Part shown: positions 55,171 to 64,000 of the stretch, piece after piece
Layout of the letters: every line of letters starts with the position of its first letter
How positions within the stretch are numbered: position 1 is the stretch's first letter
DNA from: Streptomyces sp. HB132
GTDB taxonomy: Bacteria > Actinomycetota > Actinomycetes > Streptomycetales > Streptomycetaceae
Direction: 5' to 3'
Length of the DNA: 64,000 nt
Assembly: GCF_016909575.1 (NCBI RefSeq)
Contig: NZ_JAFBGA010000001.1
Coordinates: forward strand, 496,001 to 560,000
Position numbers and translations under genes: made by a program
Notes under the pieces: model-generated
The model's input: only the letters and a program-made list of their open reading frames with translations
Databases searched by the model: none
What the model was told of the DNA's origin: nothing

Positions 55171-56376
55171 TCAGCCGGCCACTACGCCGCGGAGCTGGTC
55201 AAGGCCCCAGTCCAGGTCCTCCTTGCTGATCACCAGGGGCGGGGCGATCCGGATCGTGGAGCCGTGGGTGTCCTTGACCAGCACCCCGCGGTCCATCAGC
55301 TTCTCCGAGATCTCCCGGCCCGTCCCGAGCGCCGGGGAGATGTCGACCCCCGCCCACAGACCTCGTCCCCGCACGGCCTGCACGGCGCCGCCGCCGGTCA
55401 GCAGCCCCAGCTCGTGGTGGAGATGGTCGCCCAGCTCCGCGGCCCTCTGCTGGAACTCGCCGGTGCGCAGCATCGCGATCACCTCCAGCGCGACCGCACA
55501 GGCCAGCGGATTCCCGCCGAACGTGGATCCGTGTTCGCCCGGCCGGTAGACACCGAGGATCGCGGCGGAGGACACGACGGCCGAGACGGGCACGACGCCA
55601 CCGCCGAGCGCCTTGCCCAGCACGTACATGTCGGGCACGACGCCCTCGTGCTCACAGGCGAAGGTCCGGCCCGTACGGCCCAGACCCGACTGGATCTCGT
55701 CCGCGATGAACAGGACGTTCCGCTCCTGGGTCATCTGTCGTACCCCGGCGAGATAGCCCGGCGGCGGAACCAGCACCCCGGCCTCGCCCTGGATCGGCTC
55801 CATCAGCACCGCGACGGTGTTCTCCGTCATGGCCTCGGCGAGCGCGGTGAGGTCCCCGTACGGAACGATCTCGAACCCCGGTGTGTACGGACCGAAGTCC
55901 GCCCGTGCCTCGTGGTCCGTGGAGAAGCTGACGATCGTCGTCGTCCTGCCGTGGAAGTTGTCGGCGGCGACGATGATCTTCGCCATCCCGTCCGGCACGC
56001 CCTTGACGCGATAGCCCCACTTGCGGGCCGTCTTCACGGCCGTCTCCACCGCCTCCGCCCCGGTGTTCATGGGGAGGACCATCTCCATGCCGCAGAGCTC
56101 GGCGAGACGCGTGCAGAACTCGGCGAACCGGTCGTGGTGGAAGGCGCGCGAGGTCAGCGTCACGCGTTCGAGCTGAGCCTTGGCCGCGTCGATCAGCCGC
56201 CGGTTGCCGTGCCCGAAGTTGAGGGCCGAATAGCCGGCGAGCATGTCGAGGTAACGGCGTCCCTCGACGTCGGTCATCCAGGCACCGTCCGCCGAAGCGA
56301 CGACGACCGGCAACGGGTGGTAGTTGTGCGCGCTGTGCGCCTCTGCGGAGGCGATGGCGGTTTCCGTGGTCGACAC
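55171..56376 (-). CDS. rocD: ornithine aminotransferase (ornithine--oxo-acid transaminase)
   Basis: 401 residues, class III aminotransferase. PLP lysine Lys255 in VLGKALGGG; LFIADEIQSGLGRTG holds the Asp that binds the ring nitrogen; NTGAEAVETAVKTARKWGY binds phosphate. YHPLPVVVASADGAW and ALNFGHGN match ornithine transaminases. Makes glutamate semialdehyde from ornithine. The 55081-55170 gap holds GC-rich imperfect CCGACGGG repeats. Confidence 0.93.
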   Translation of the reverse strand: MSTTETAIASAEAHSAHNYHPLPVVVASADGAWMTDVEGRRYLDMLAGYSALNFGHGNRRLIDAAKAQLERVTLTSRAFHHDRFAEFCTRLAELCGMEMVLPMNTGAEAVETAVKTARKWGYRVKGVPDGMAKIIVAADNFHGRTTTIVSFSTDHEARADFGPYTPGFEIVPYGDLTALAEAMTENTVAVLMEPIQGEAGVLVPPPGYLAGVRQMTQERNVLFIADEIQSGLGRTGRTFACEHEGVVPDMYVLGKALGGGVVPVSAVVSSAAILGVYRPGEHGSTFGGNPLACAVALEVIAMLRTGEFQQRAAELGDHLHHELGLLTGGGAVQAVRGRGLWAGVDISPALGTGREISEKLMDRGVLVKDTHGSTIRIAPPLVISKEDLDWGLDQLRGVVAG

Positions 56377-56565
56377 GGGATCTCCGTTCGTCGTGCGGCG
56401 TGGGCGGGGGTCGTGCCCACTTTGTATCGTCGGTCGGATCCGGCGCGGGGAAACCTTCGGCGCGTGGCGCGCCTCGCGGCCTCAGGGCCCCGCCACCCGC
56501 TCTGCCGCCGTTCCCGCGGCTCGGAAACGAAGCGCGCCACTCCCCGGCCACACCCGGTCGGCCCG

Positions 56566-56853
56566 TCAGGCCGAGCTCCCCGGAGAGCGCGGGCCGTCCT
56601 TCCGGCCCAGCCACCACGCGCGGACCCGCTCCAGGCGGCCCGCGGGCTCCGCAACGAGCACGGACGCCGGCACAGGCACCGCTCCCGCGAGGATCTGGGC
56701 CAGGACCCGCTCGGCCATCGTCGCGCCGTCGGTGTCCGGCACGTCCAGCCCGTCGCGCAGCGCCATCAGCTCCGCCCGCAGCCGCTCCCGCGTCCCGTCC
56801 CGCCGCCGCCGCCCGGGGAGCTCCGGGTCATCGCCGTCCGTCGTTCCTCGCAC
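56566..56853 (-). CDS. small protein overlapping the ECF-type sigma gene
   Basis: 95 residues, charged, no membrane helix. GTG 56853 overlaps the 3' end of the sigma gene by 26 bases, so it is translationally coupled. It has a helical middle (ATMAERVLAQILAGAV). Position suggests a regulator or anti-sigma of unusual type, without the ZAS motif (HxxxCxxC). Unproven. Confidence 0.55.
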   Translation of the reverse strand: MRGTTDGDDPELPGRRRRDGTRERLRAELMALRDGLDVPDTDGATMAERVLAQILAGAVPVPASVLVAEPAGRLERVRAWWLGRKDGPRSPGSSA

Positions 56854-57550
56854 CGCGCCCTCCCTCCTTCCGTTCGTCCCGCTCCGGACCCAGCTGGCCG
56901 CCGAGCCGCCGCTCCAGCTTCCTCAGCGCGCGATTGAGCCGGGACTTCACCGTCCCCCGGGGCCAGCCGAGGGCCTGAGCCGTCTCCGCCTCATCCATCT
57001 CCAGCAGGTAGCGGCAGGTCACCACCTGGCGCTGCTCCTCGCCCAGCTCCTCCAGCGCGGCGGTCAGCAGCGTCCCGCGTTCCCGGGCGAGGGCCGCCGC
57101 GGCCGGGTCCACCGAATCGGGTATCACCGGATCCACCCCCCGGGAACAGGCGTCACGGCCCGCCACCGCTCGCGCACGCCCTGCCGAGCGGACCGTGTTT
57201 CTCGTCTCATTCATCACGATGCGCAGCAGCCACGGTCTGAAGGGCGCGCCATCCCGGAAACGCCCCAGCGCCTGATACGCCTTGAAGAAGGCGGACTGCA
57301 CCACGTCCTCGGCGTCCGCCCCCGCTCCGAAGGCCACCGCAGCCCGCAGCGCGACCCCCGTGTGGGAGCGCACGAGCTGCGCGTATGCCTCAGCGTCCCC
57401 GGCGCGCACACGAGCGATCACCACCGCCTCGCTGTCGTCATGTCCTGAGGGCAGCCCTCCGGCTCGCCCGACAGCGCCTCTCCCGCCCCCGTCGTCGATG
57501 CTGCGGCCCTCCTCCGGGCCCGGTCGCGATGCCCCTTCCCGCGTCCTCAC
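56828..57550 (-). CDS. ECF-type RNA polymerase sigma factor
   Basis: About 240 residues. Region 2: VVQSAFFKAYQALGRFRDG, FRPWLLRIVMNETRNTVRS. Region 4: ALEELGEEQRQVVTCRYLLE and AETAQALGWPRGTVKSRLNR. The start is uncertain: GTG 57550 gives an N-terminal extension of about 50 residues; GTG codons near 57420 give a shorter core form. Divergent from trpS with only 54 bases between, so the promoter regions overlap. Confidence 0.85.
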   Translation of the reverse strand: MRTREGASRPGPEEGRSIDDGGGRGAVGRAGGLPSGHDDSEAVVIARVRAGDAEAYAQLVRSHTGVALRAAVAFGAGADAEDVVQSAFFKAYQALGRFRDGAPFRPWLLRIVMNETRNTVRSAGRARAVAGRDACSRGVDPVIPDSVDPAAAALARERGTLLTAALEELGEEQRQVVTCRYLLEMDEAETAQALGWPRGTVKSRLNRALRKLERRLGGQLGPERDERKEGGRGARNDGRR

Positions 57551-57592
57551 ATCTTTCCTACACCGGTTGCCGGAGATCGGTTCCACACCTGA

Positions 57593-58618
<1,026 letters not shown>

Positions 58619-58708
58619 GTCCAAGGACCCTGGCGGGACCACGGCCGAAGGGGCCACACTGGCGTCGGCACGACCGAAGAACGACCTTCGAGGATTGAGG
58701 AGAACGAC

Positions 58709-59299
58709 GTGGGGACCGTAACGCTCGGCGTTTCGATCGCGGTCCCGGAGCCGTACGGCAGCCTGCTCCAGGAGCGGCGCGCGAGCTTCGGGGACCCTGC
58801 CGCGTACGGCATCCCCACGCACGTCACCCTTCTCCCGCCGACCGAGGCCGAGGCGGCCGACCTGCCGGCGGTCGAGACCCACCTCTCCCAGATCGCCACG
58901 GCCGGCCGCCCCTTCCCGATGCGGCTGTCCGGCACGGGAACCTTCCGCCCGCTCTCACCGGTCGTCTACGTCCAGGTCGTCGAGGGTGCCTCGGCCTGCT
59001 CCTGGCTCCAGAGGCGGGTCCGGGAGGCCTCCGGGCCCCTGGTGCGCGAGCTGCAGTTCCCGTACCACCCGCACGTGACCGTGGCGCACGGCATCGCGGA
59101 GGAGGCCATGGACCGGGCGTACGAGGAGCTCTCGTCGTACGAGGCCGCCTGGACCTGCGGTTCCTTCGCACTGTACGAACAGGGCGAGGACAGTGTCTGG
59201 CGCAAGATCAACGAGTTCCCGTTCGGCGGCGGCGGGAGCGCCCCCGCCGTACCCGCCCAGGGCGGCAGCTCCATGGACCAGCCGTCCCTGCGCCCCTGA
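58709..59299 (+). CDS. 2'-5' RNA ligase / 2H phosphoesterase family protein
   Basis: 196 residues. Two HxT motifs, THVTLLPP (about residue 34) and HPHVTVAHG (about 113), form the 2H active site. The C-terminal 30 residues (GGGGSAPAVPAQGGS) are a disordered tail. GTG 58709 has GAGGAGAAC upstream. Hydrolyses or seals 2',3'- or 2'-5' phosphates; the substrate is unknown. Confidence 0.85.
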   Translation: MGTVTLGVSIAVPEPYGSLLQERRASFGDPAAYGIPTHVTLLPPTEAEAADLPAVETHLSQIATAGRPFPMRLSGTGTFRPLSPVVYVQVVEGASACSWLQRRVREASGPLVRELQFPYHPHVTVAHGIAEEAMDRAYEELSSYEAAWTCGSFALYEQGEDSVWRKINEFPFGGGGSAPAVPAQGGSSMDQPSLRP

Positions 59300-59316
59300 G
59301 CCCCGCATCTCCCGGA

Positions 59317-59364
59317 CCTGACACAGCCCCGCGCCTGACACAGCCCCGGACCTGACACAGCCCC
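59317..59364. repeat. 17-bp tandem repeat (CCTGACACAGCCCC + 3), three copies
   Basis: CCTGACACAGCCCC occurs at 59317, 59334 and 59351, exactly 17 bases apart with variable last three bases. Non-coding, between the convergent 2H phosphoesterase and reductase genes. Confidence 0.9.
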
Positions 59365-59377
59365 CCCCGCCGGGGTC

Positions 59378-60137
59378 CTACCGCACCGGCAGCCGTCGGA
59401 ACAGCGGACGCGGTACGTGCCGCAGGGCCGACATCACCACCCGCAGCGCCCCCGGCACCCACACCGTCTCCGAACGCCGCCCCAGCCCCGTCACGATCGC
59501 GTCGGCGACTGCCCCCCGGGGTCGTGGCCAGCGGAGCCTCCTCGCGCCCTGCCGTCATCCGTGACCGTACGAAGCCGGGGCGTACGACCATCACGTGCAC
59601 CCCCGTGCCGTGCAGCGCGTCGCCGAGCCCCTGCGCGAACGCGTCCAGCCCCGCCTTGCTGGAGCCGTAGATGAAATCGGCGCGCCGGGCGCGCTCTCCG
59701 GCCACCGAGGAGAGCACCACCAGCGATCCGTGGCCCTGCGCCTGGAGCGCGCCGGCGCACACCAGGCCCGCGGAGACCGCCCCCGTGTAGTTGGTCTGCG
59801 CGACCCGGACCGCGGAGAGCGGTTCCTCCTCGTCGCGGGCCTGGTCGCCCAGGACACCGAAGGCCAGCAGCACCATGTCGATGTCCTCCTCGGTGAAGAG
59901 CTTCCCGAGCACCTCCTCGTGGGAACCGGAGTCGAGCGCGTCGAAGGGGACGGTACGGACGTCGGCGCCCAGCTCACGCAGTTCGGCCGCGGCCCTTTCC
60001 AGGGCCGGCGAGGGCCTCCCCGCCAGCCGGACGGTCCTGGTGCGGCGGGCGATCAGCCGCCGTGCGGTGGCCAGGCCGATCTCCGAGGTGCCGCCGAGGA
60101 CGAGCAGGGACTGCGGGGCACCGAAGGCGTCCTTCAC
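59378..60137 (-). pseudogene. dprE2: DprE2-like SDR reductase, frameshifted near the C-terminus
   Basis: Short-chain dehydrogenase resembling decaprenylphosphoryl-2-keto-ribose reductase (with DprE1 it makes decaprenylphosphoryl arabinose). LLVLGGTSEIGLATARRLIA binds NAD(P); catalytic SSVAGERARRADFIYGSSKAG has Ser, Tyr and Lys. GTG 60137 has GGAG 7 bases upstream. In the run of six C at 59512-59517 one base too many shifts the frame: after ATTPGG the original frame ends in unrelated sequence, while the other frame continues VADAIVTGLGRRSETVWVPG and ends PRPLFRRLPVR at TAG 59378. Could be sequencing error, a real mutation or slippage. Only the last third is affected, and the active site is intact. 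Confidence 0.85.
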
Positions 60138-60433
60138 GGGATAACTCCTAGCGGGATGACTGAGAGGTGCTGCGGCGCGGGCCCGGAGCGCGAGGCGGCG
60201 GGACAGGCCGGACGGGGAGGCCCCTGCGCCGGACGGGGAGGCCCTCGCCGCGTCCGGCCCCCGCTCGGGGCCCGAGCCGGGCCGGGACACCGTGCTGACA
60301 GACATGATCGTGACGTTATCGCCCGCGAAAACCCTTTTGAGGGATTCGTTACATGACTCACCGAAATGGGTGATTGGTGATTCGAGAGGGCGCTCGCATC
60401 GGTTTTCTGCGCCGGGAGGGGTACGCGTACGTC

Positions 60434-61375
60434 ATGGACTGGCTGAAGAACCTCCCCGGCATCGGGCCGTTCGTCGCACGGCTGATGGAGACGCACGCCT
60501 GGCGCTCCTACGAGACGCTGGACCGGGTCCACTGGACCCGGCTCGCCGCGGCCATCACCTTCCTCAGCTTCCTGGCCCTCTTCCCGCTGATCGCGGTCGG
60601 GGCCGCCATCGGCGCCGCGCTGCTCACGCCCGGGCAACTCGACAAGATCGAGGACAAGCTCGCCGACCAGGTCCCCGGCATCTCGGACCAGCTCGGCATC
60701 GACAACCTCGTGGCACACGCGGGCACGGTGGGGCTCGTCGCCGGTGTGCTGCTGCTCTTCACCGGCATCGGCTGGATCGGCTCGATGCGGGACTGCCTGC
60801 GCGCGGTGTGGGAGAGGGACGACGTGGACGAGGGCAATCCGGTCGTCCGCAAGCTCAAGGACGCCGGCCTGCTGTTCGGCCTCGGCGGAGCGGTGCTCGT
60901 GACGCTCGCCGTGTCCGCCGTCGCCTCCACGGCCATCGGCTGGACGGTCGACCGTCTGGGCATCCCCGAGAACGGTGTGGGCGGGGTGCTGCTCCAGGTG
61001 GCCGCCGTGGCCGTGGCGGTGCTCGGCGACTTCCTGATCCTGCTCTACCTGCTGACCCTGCTGCCCGGGGTGGAGCCGCCGCGCCGACGGCTGATCGTGG
61101 CGGGGCTGGTCGGCGCAGTGGGCTTCGAACTGCTCAAGCTGCTGCTCGGCAGCTACATCCGGGACGTCGCGTCGAAGAGCATGTACGGCGCCTTCGGCGT
61201 GCCCATCGCGCTCCTCCTCTGGATCAACTTCAGCGCGAAGCTCCTCCTCGTCTGCGCCGCCTGGACGGCGACGCCGAGCAAGGGCGAGGAGAAGGACGCG
61301 GTGGACGGGGAGGGCGCGGACGTCAGCGACGGGGGAGGCGACGCGCCAGGGCCGGCAGCGGCCACCGCCGGTTGA
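60434..61375 (+). CDS. YihY/virulence factor BrkB family membrane protein
   Basis: 313 residues with six hydrophobic helices: AAAITFLSFLALFPLIAVGA, GTVGLVAGVLLLFTGIGWIG, LFGLGGAVLVTLAVSAVAST and others, ending SKSMYGAFGVPIALLLWINF, the family signature. Role unclear (once taken for RNase BN). Acidic tail (DAVDGEGADVSDGGGD). ATG 60434 is used; an upstream TTG/GTG is possible. Its last 53 bases overlap the convergent carboxypeptidase gene. The 60138-60433 region also holds the reductase promoter. Confidence 0.85.
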   Translation: MDWLKNLPGIGPFVARLMETHAWRSYETLDRVHWTRLAAAITFLSFLALFPLIAVGAAIGAALLTPGQLDKIEDKLADQVPGISDQLGIDNLVAHAGTVGLVAGVLLLFTGIGWIGSMRDCLRAVWERDDVDEGNPVVRKLKDAGLLFGLGGAVLVTLAVSAVASTAIGWTVDRLGIPENGVGGVLLQVAAVAVAVLGDFLILLYLLTLLPGVEPPRRRLIVAGLVGAVGFELLKLLLGSYIRDVASKSMYGAFGVPIALLLWINFSAKLLLVCAAWTATPSKGEEKDAVDGEGADVSDGGGDAPGPAAATAG

Positions 61376-62567
61376 CCAGGAACACTCCGGCCGCCAGGAC
61401 CACCAGGACACCGCCGACGACCGACAGGGCGGTCCAGGCCCCGCCGGAGCCGGCCGGGGCCGTCGCGGTCGCCGCGGCCGCGTGCTTCTTCTCGGCCTTG
61501 CCGGCGCCCGCCGCCGGTTCCGAGCCCTTGACGGCCACGGCGGACTTCGGCGGCACCAGCTCACCGACCGGGGTCACCTTGCCGCTGGCGGAGAAGCCCC
61601 AGTCGAGCAGGTGCGCCGCCTCCTTGTAGACGGCGTGGCTCTCCTCCGCCGAGGGCTTCATGACCGTCACCAGCAGCACCTTCCCGTCGCGTTCGGCGAT
61701 CCCCGTGAAGGTGTTGCCGGCTTGGGTGGTGTAGCCGTTCTTGACGCCCGCGATGCCCTTGTACGGGTCCACCCCGATGTCACCGGTGATGAGCCGGTTG
61801 GTGTTCTGGATCTCGAAGCTCTTCCGCTTCTTGCCCTTCTTCTGCTCGCCGGGGAACTCCGCCGTCGCCGTCGCGGCGTACTCGCGGAAGTCCGCCTTCT
61901 GCATCCCGCTCCGGGCGAACAGCGTCAGGTCGTACGCGCTGGAGACCTGGTGCGGGGCGTCGTAGCCGTCGGGGGAGACGACCGTCGTGTCCAGGGCCTG
62001 GAGCTCCTCGGCGTGACGCTGCATCGCGGCGACCGTCGCGGGCACACCGCCGTACATCTCGGACAGCACGTGCACCGCGTCGTTGCCGGAGCGCAGGAAC
62101 ACGCCGAGCCACAGGTCGTGCACCGTGTAGGAGTGGTCCTCCTTGACGCCCACCAGGCTGCTGCCCGCGCCGATGCCGGCGAGCTCGTCCTCGGTCACCA
62201 GATGGGTCATGGACTTCGGCTGCAGGGCGGGCAGGACCGTGTCGGCGAAGAGCATCTTCAGGGTGGACGCGGGCGGCAGCCGCCAGTGCGCGTTGTGCGA
62301 CGCGAGCACCTCTCCGTTCTCCGCGTCGGCGACGATCCACGACCGTGCGCTGAGGTCCTTCGGCAGCACCGGAGCGCCCGGCCCCAGGTCGACCTGCGTG
62401 CCGATCTGTCCCAGCCGCTCGCCGCCCACGGTCGACATCGGACCGGTCGGCTTCGGCTGTTTGTCGTCGGTCTTGTCCTTCTCGGCCGCCCCAGCGGGAC
62501 AGACGGCAGACACGGACAGCAACGCGGCAGAGAGGACCGCCAGTACGGTCTTTTTCAGAGCAGGCAC
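61323..62567 (-). CDS. D-alanyl-D-alanine carboxypeptidase (penicillin-binding, low molecular weight)
   Basis: 414 residues. Signal peptide (KKTVLAVLSAALLSVSAVCPAGA), then active-site motifs: SxxK in PPASTLKMLFA, SxN in RSGNDAV and KNG in GVKNGYTTQAGNT (KTG-equivalent; Asn is the usual actinobacterial variant). A C-terminal membrane helix (WTALSVVGGVLVVLAAGVF) anchors it. It trims terminal D-Ala from wall stem peptides. GTG 62567 is used, with a weak ribosome binding site. Confidence 0.92.
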   Translation of the reverse strand: MPALKKTVLAVLSAALLSVSAVCPAGAAEKDKTDDKQPKPTGPMSTVGGERLGQIGTQVDLGPGAPVLPKDLSARSWIVADAENGEVLASHNAHWRLPPASTLKMLFADTVLPALQPKSMTHLVTEDELAGIGAGSSLVGVKEDHSYTVHDLWLGVFLRSGNDAVHVLSEMYGGVPATVAAMQRHAEELQALDTTVVSPDGYDAPHQVSSAYDLTLFARSGMQKADFREYAATATAEFPGEQKKGKKRKSFEIQNTNRLITGDIGVDPYKGIAGVKNGYTTQAGNTFTGIAERDGKVLLVTVMKPSAEESHAVYKEAAHLLDWGFSASGKVTPVGELVPPKSAVAVKGSEPAAGAGKAEKKHAAAATATAPAGSGGAWTALSVVGGVLVVLAAGVFLVNRRWPLPALARRLPRR

Positions 62568-62688
62568 GGTCGGAAACGTACAGGGCGTCACTGAGGATGG
62601 GGACCCGGATGGCCTGACCCGCCGTGCATACCGCCGGGACAGCCCACCCCGGGCGATCGACGAGGAGCGCGGCGGCGATACTGATTCC

Positions 62689-62934
62689 ATGAAGCTCAGC
62701 CGCCCCGTCTCCTGGTTCCTGCTCGTCTTCGGAGCGTGGAGCTGGGTCATCTGGGTCACCTTTGTCAAAAATCTCTGGAAAGACGGCAGCGGGCTCGCGT
62801 TCGACGACGCGGGCGACCCGACTGCGTACTTCTGGGTCCATCTCCTGCTCGCCGTCACCTCGTTTCTTCTGGGGACGGCTGTGGGGGTCATCGGGTTCCG
62901 TGGTGTCAGGGCTTCGCGTCACGAAAGCAGATGA
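62689..62934 (+). CDS. SCO4848-family small membrane protein
   Basis: 81 residues, two helices (SWFLLVFGAWSWVIWVTFV and WVHLLLAVTSFLLGTAVGVIG) with a soluble loop between. Same order (after the carboxypeptidase, before a metallophosphoesterase) as in S. coelicolor, from memory. Divergent from the carboxypeptidase gene (121 bases between). Function unknown. Confidence 0.82.
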   Translation: MKLSRPVSWFLLVFGAWSWVIWVTFVKNLWKDGSGLAFDDAGDPTAYFWVHLLLAVTSFLLGTAVGVIGFRGVRASRHESR

Positions 62935-62988
62935 CGTGACGGGTGGGGGCCGTCGTCCGGACAGCATCGTTTCAGCGGGGGAGCGTAC

Positions 62989-64000
62989 GTGTTTGTGGTC
63001 TTCGTAGTCGTGGCGGTCGCGGTTGTCGCGCTGCTCGCGGGCGTACACCGCTATGTGTGGCGCCGGCTGATCGGCGACACGACACGGAAGGGCGGCCTCG
63101 CGCGCCGCGCGGGCACCGTCGCGGCCTTCGTGCTGCCACTGCTGACCGTCGGCGCCTTCATCTCCAGCCGCGCGGGCTTCCCCTTCCCGCTGCAGCAGGC
63201 GCTGGCCTGGCCGGGCTATCTGTGGCTGGCCGCCCTGCTCTACCTGACGCTGGCTCTGCTGGTGGGGGAGGGCGTCCGCCCCCTCCTGCGCAGGATCCTC
63301 GCCCGCCGGGCCGAAGCCGCCGGCGCCGGGCACGCGGACGTGGCCACGGCGACCGCTGACGGGTCAGCCGCACCCGCCGGGCACACGGACCGGGAAAGCG
63401 TGCCGGCCGCCCTGCAGTCCGACGCCGTCACCGCGACAGCCGCCGAACCCGCCACCGCGGCGGGGGGCGGCAGCGCCGTCACGGACCTCGCGCCGCGCGC
63501 CGAGACCCCCGCGCCGTCCGTCGCCGATCCCTCGCGCCGGCTCTTCGTCGCCCGAGCCGTCGGCGGAGCGGCCGCCCTCGCCGGTCTCGGCACGGTCGGG
63601 TACGGCACCTACGGGGTGCTGCGCGGCCCCAGCACCAAGCGGATCACCATCCCGCTCGCCGGACTGCCGCGATCGGCCCACGGCTTCCGGATCGCCATGG
63701 TGAGCGACATCCACATCGGCCCCATCCTGGGCCGCGCCCACACCCGGCGGATCGTGGAGGCGATCAACGCCACCCGTCCTGACCTGGTCGCCGTCGTCGG
63801 AGACCTGGTCGACGGATCCGTCGCCGACCTCGGTACGGCGGCCGAGCCCCTGGCCGGACTGGAGGCCCGACACGGCAGCTTCTTCGTCACCGGCAACCAC
63901 GAGTACTTCTCTGGCGCCGCGGAGTGGGTCGACCACGTACGCGAGCTGGGTCTGCACCCGTTGGAGAACGCCCGCGTCGAGATCGCCGGCTTCGACCTCG
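62989..64000 (+). CDS. membrane-anchored metallophosphoesterase (3' end outside window)
   Basis: 337 codons visible. First 110 residues: four hydrophobic helices (VFVVVAVAVVALLAGV, VAAFVLPLLTVGAFI, YLWLAALLYLTLALLV), then a disordered A/T/P-rich linker, a further hydrophobic segment (GGAAALAGLGTVGYG) and the phosphoesterase: VSDIHIG, VGDLVDG, TGNHEYF (metal-binding Asp, His and Asn). Family includes YkuE/YaeI-like UDP-diacylglucosamine or lipid phosphatases. GTG 62989 has GGGGGAG 5 bases upstream. Truncated by the window edge, not by mutation. Confidence 0.88.
   Translation, partial: MFVVFVVVAVAVVALLAGVHRYVWRRLIGDTTRKGGLARRAGTVAAFVLPLLTVGAFISSRAGFPFPLQQALAWPGYLWLAALLYLTLALLVGEGVRPLLRRILARRAEAAGAGHADVATATADGSAAPAGHTDRESVPAALQSDAVTATAAEPATAAGGGSAVTDLAPRAETPAPSVADPSRRLFVARAVGGAAALAGLGTVGYGTYGVLRGPSTKRITIPLAGLPRSAHGFRIAMVSDIHIGPILGRAHTRRIVEAINATRPDLVAVVGDLVDGSVADLGTAAEPLAGLEARHGSFFVTGNHEYFSGAAEWVDHVRELGLHPLENARVEIAGFDL

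Overview
The window is a high-GC actinobacterial chromosome segment, almost certainly from Streptomyces. The signs are strong G/C bias at third codon positions, frequent GTG starts, ATGA gene overlaps, and families typical of the genus (PspC-domain kinase, NlpC/P60 hydrolase under a c-di-AMP riboswitch, DUF2690, DUF6350, DUF3017, the SCO4848 family). From memory, the housekeeping order follows the S. coelicolor SCO4784-SCO4849 region: chorismate mutase, guaA, NlpC/P60 pair, pcrA, icmB, sucCD, purN-purH, folD, mdh, rocD, trpS, then D-Ala-D-Ala carboxypeptidase. I see no tRNA, rRNA, CRISPR array or insertion sequence.

Layout. 1-2156: a truncated chorismate mutase gene, read leftward from a leader that looks like a Phe/Tyr attenuator, and divergent guaA. 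2273-12532: an accessory stretch. It holds a Uma2-type protein, a methyltransferase, a three-gene conflict-type set (membrane protein, CU044_2847/trypco1-like protein, and a 1,720-residue caspase/HSP90-ATPase/helical-repeat protein), a DoxX-like protein and two export-associated proteins. 12552-16318: envelope-stress genes, with a PspC protein and partner facing a PspC-fused histidine kinase and its LuxR-type regulator. 16404-24799: a GNAT protein, two coiled-coil NlpC/P60 hydrolases (one behind a clear ydaO riboswitch), the helicase PcrA and an M23 endopeptidase. 25266-26979: a lipase-like hydrolase and icmB.

27192-35715: a second conflict- or chaperone-like module. A leftward DUF5691 and SWIM-protein pair faces a tightly overlapping rightward MoxR ATPase, DUF5682 and vWA operon; a degraded gene and a 24-bp tandem repeat lie between them. 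36002-48916: core metabolism (sucCD, purN-purH, folD) with membrane proteins of the PerM/DUF6350, DUF2079 and DUF3017 families and an unusual XRE/sigma-like/membrane fusion. 49192-53478: a DUF2690 remnant, mdh, a PEP-mutase-like enzyme, an AhpD-like protein and a divergent MocR regulator. 53610-64000: a small lipoprotein with an ATP-grasp partner (a YgiB/YgiC-like pair), rocD, an ECF-type sigma factor with an overlapping partner, trpS, a 2H phosphoesterase, a frameshifted DprE2-like reductase, a YihY/BrkB protein, a penicillin-binding carboxypeptidase, an SCO4848-family protein and a truncated metallophosphoesterase.

The strongest candidates for under-described biology are the caspase-HSP90 locus (3.8-10.7 kb), the MoxR/DUF5682/vWA plus SWIM/DUF5691 module (27-36 kb), the Phe/Tyr leader-peptide attenuator (0.3-0.47 kb) and the XRE/sigma-like/membrane fusion (38.2-39.5 kb). 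Functions come from family recognition by reading; no database search was possible.
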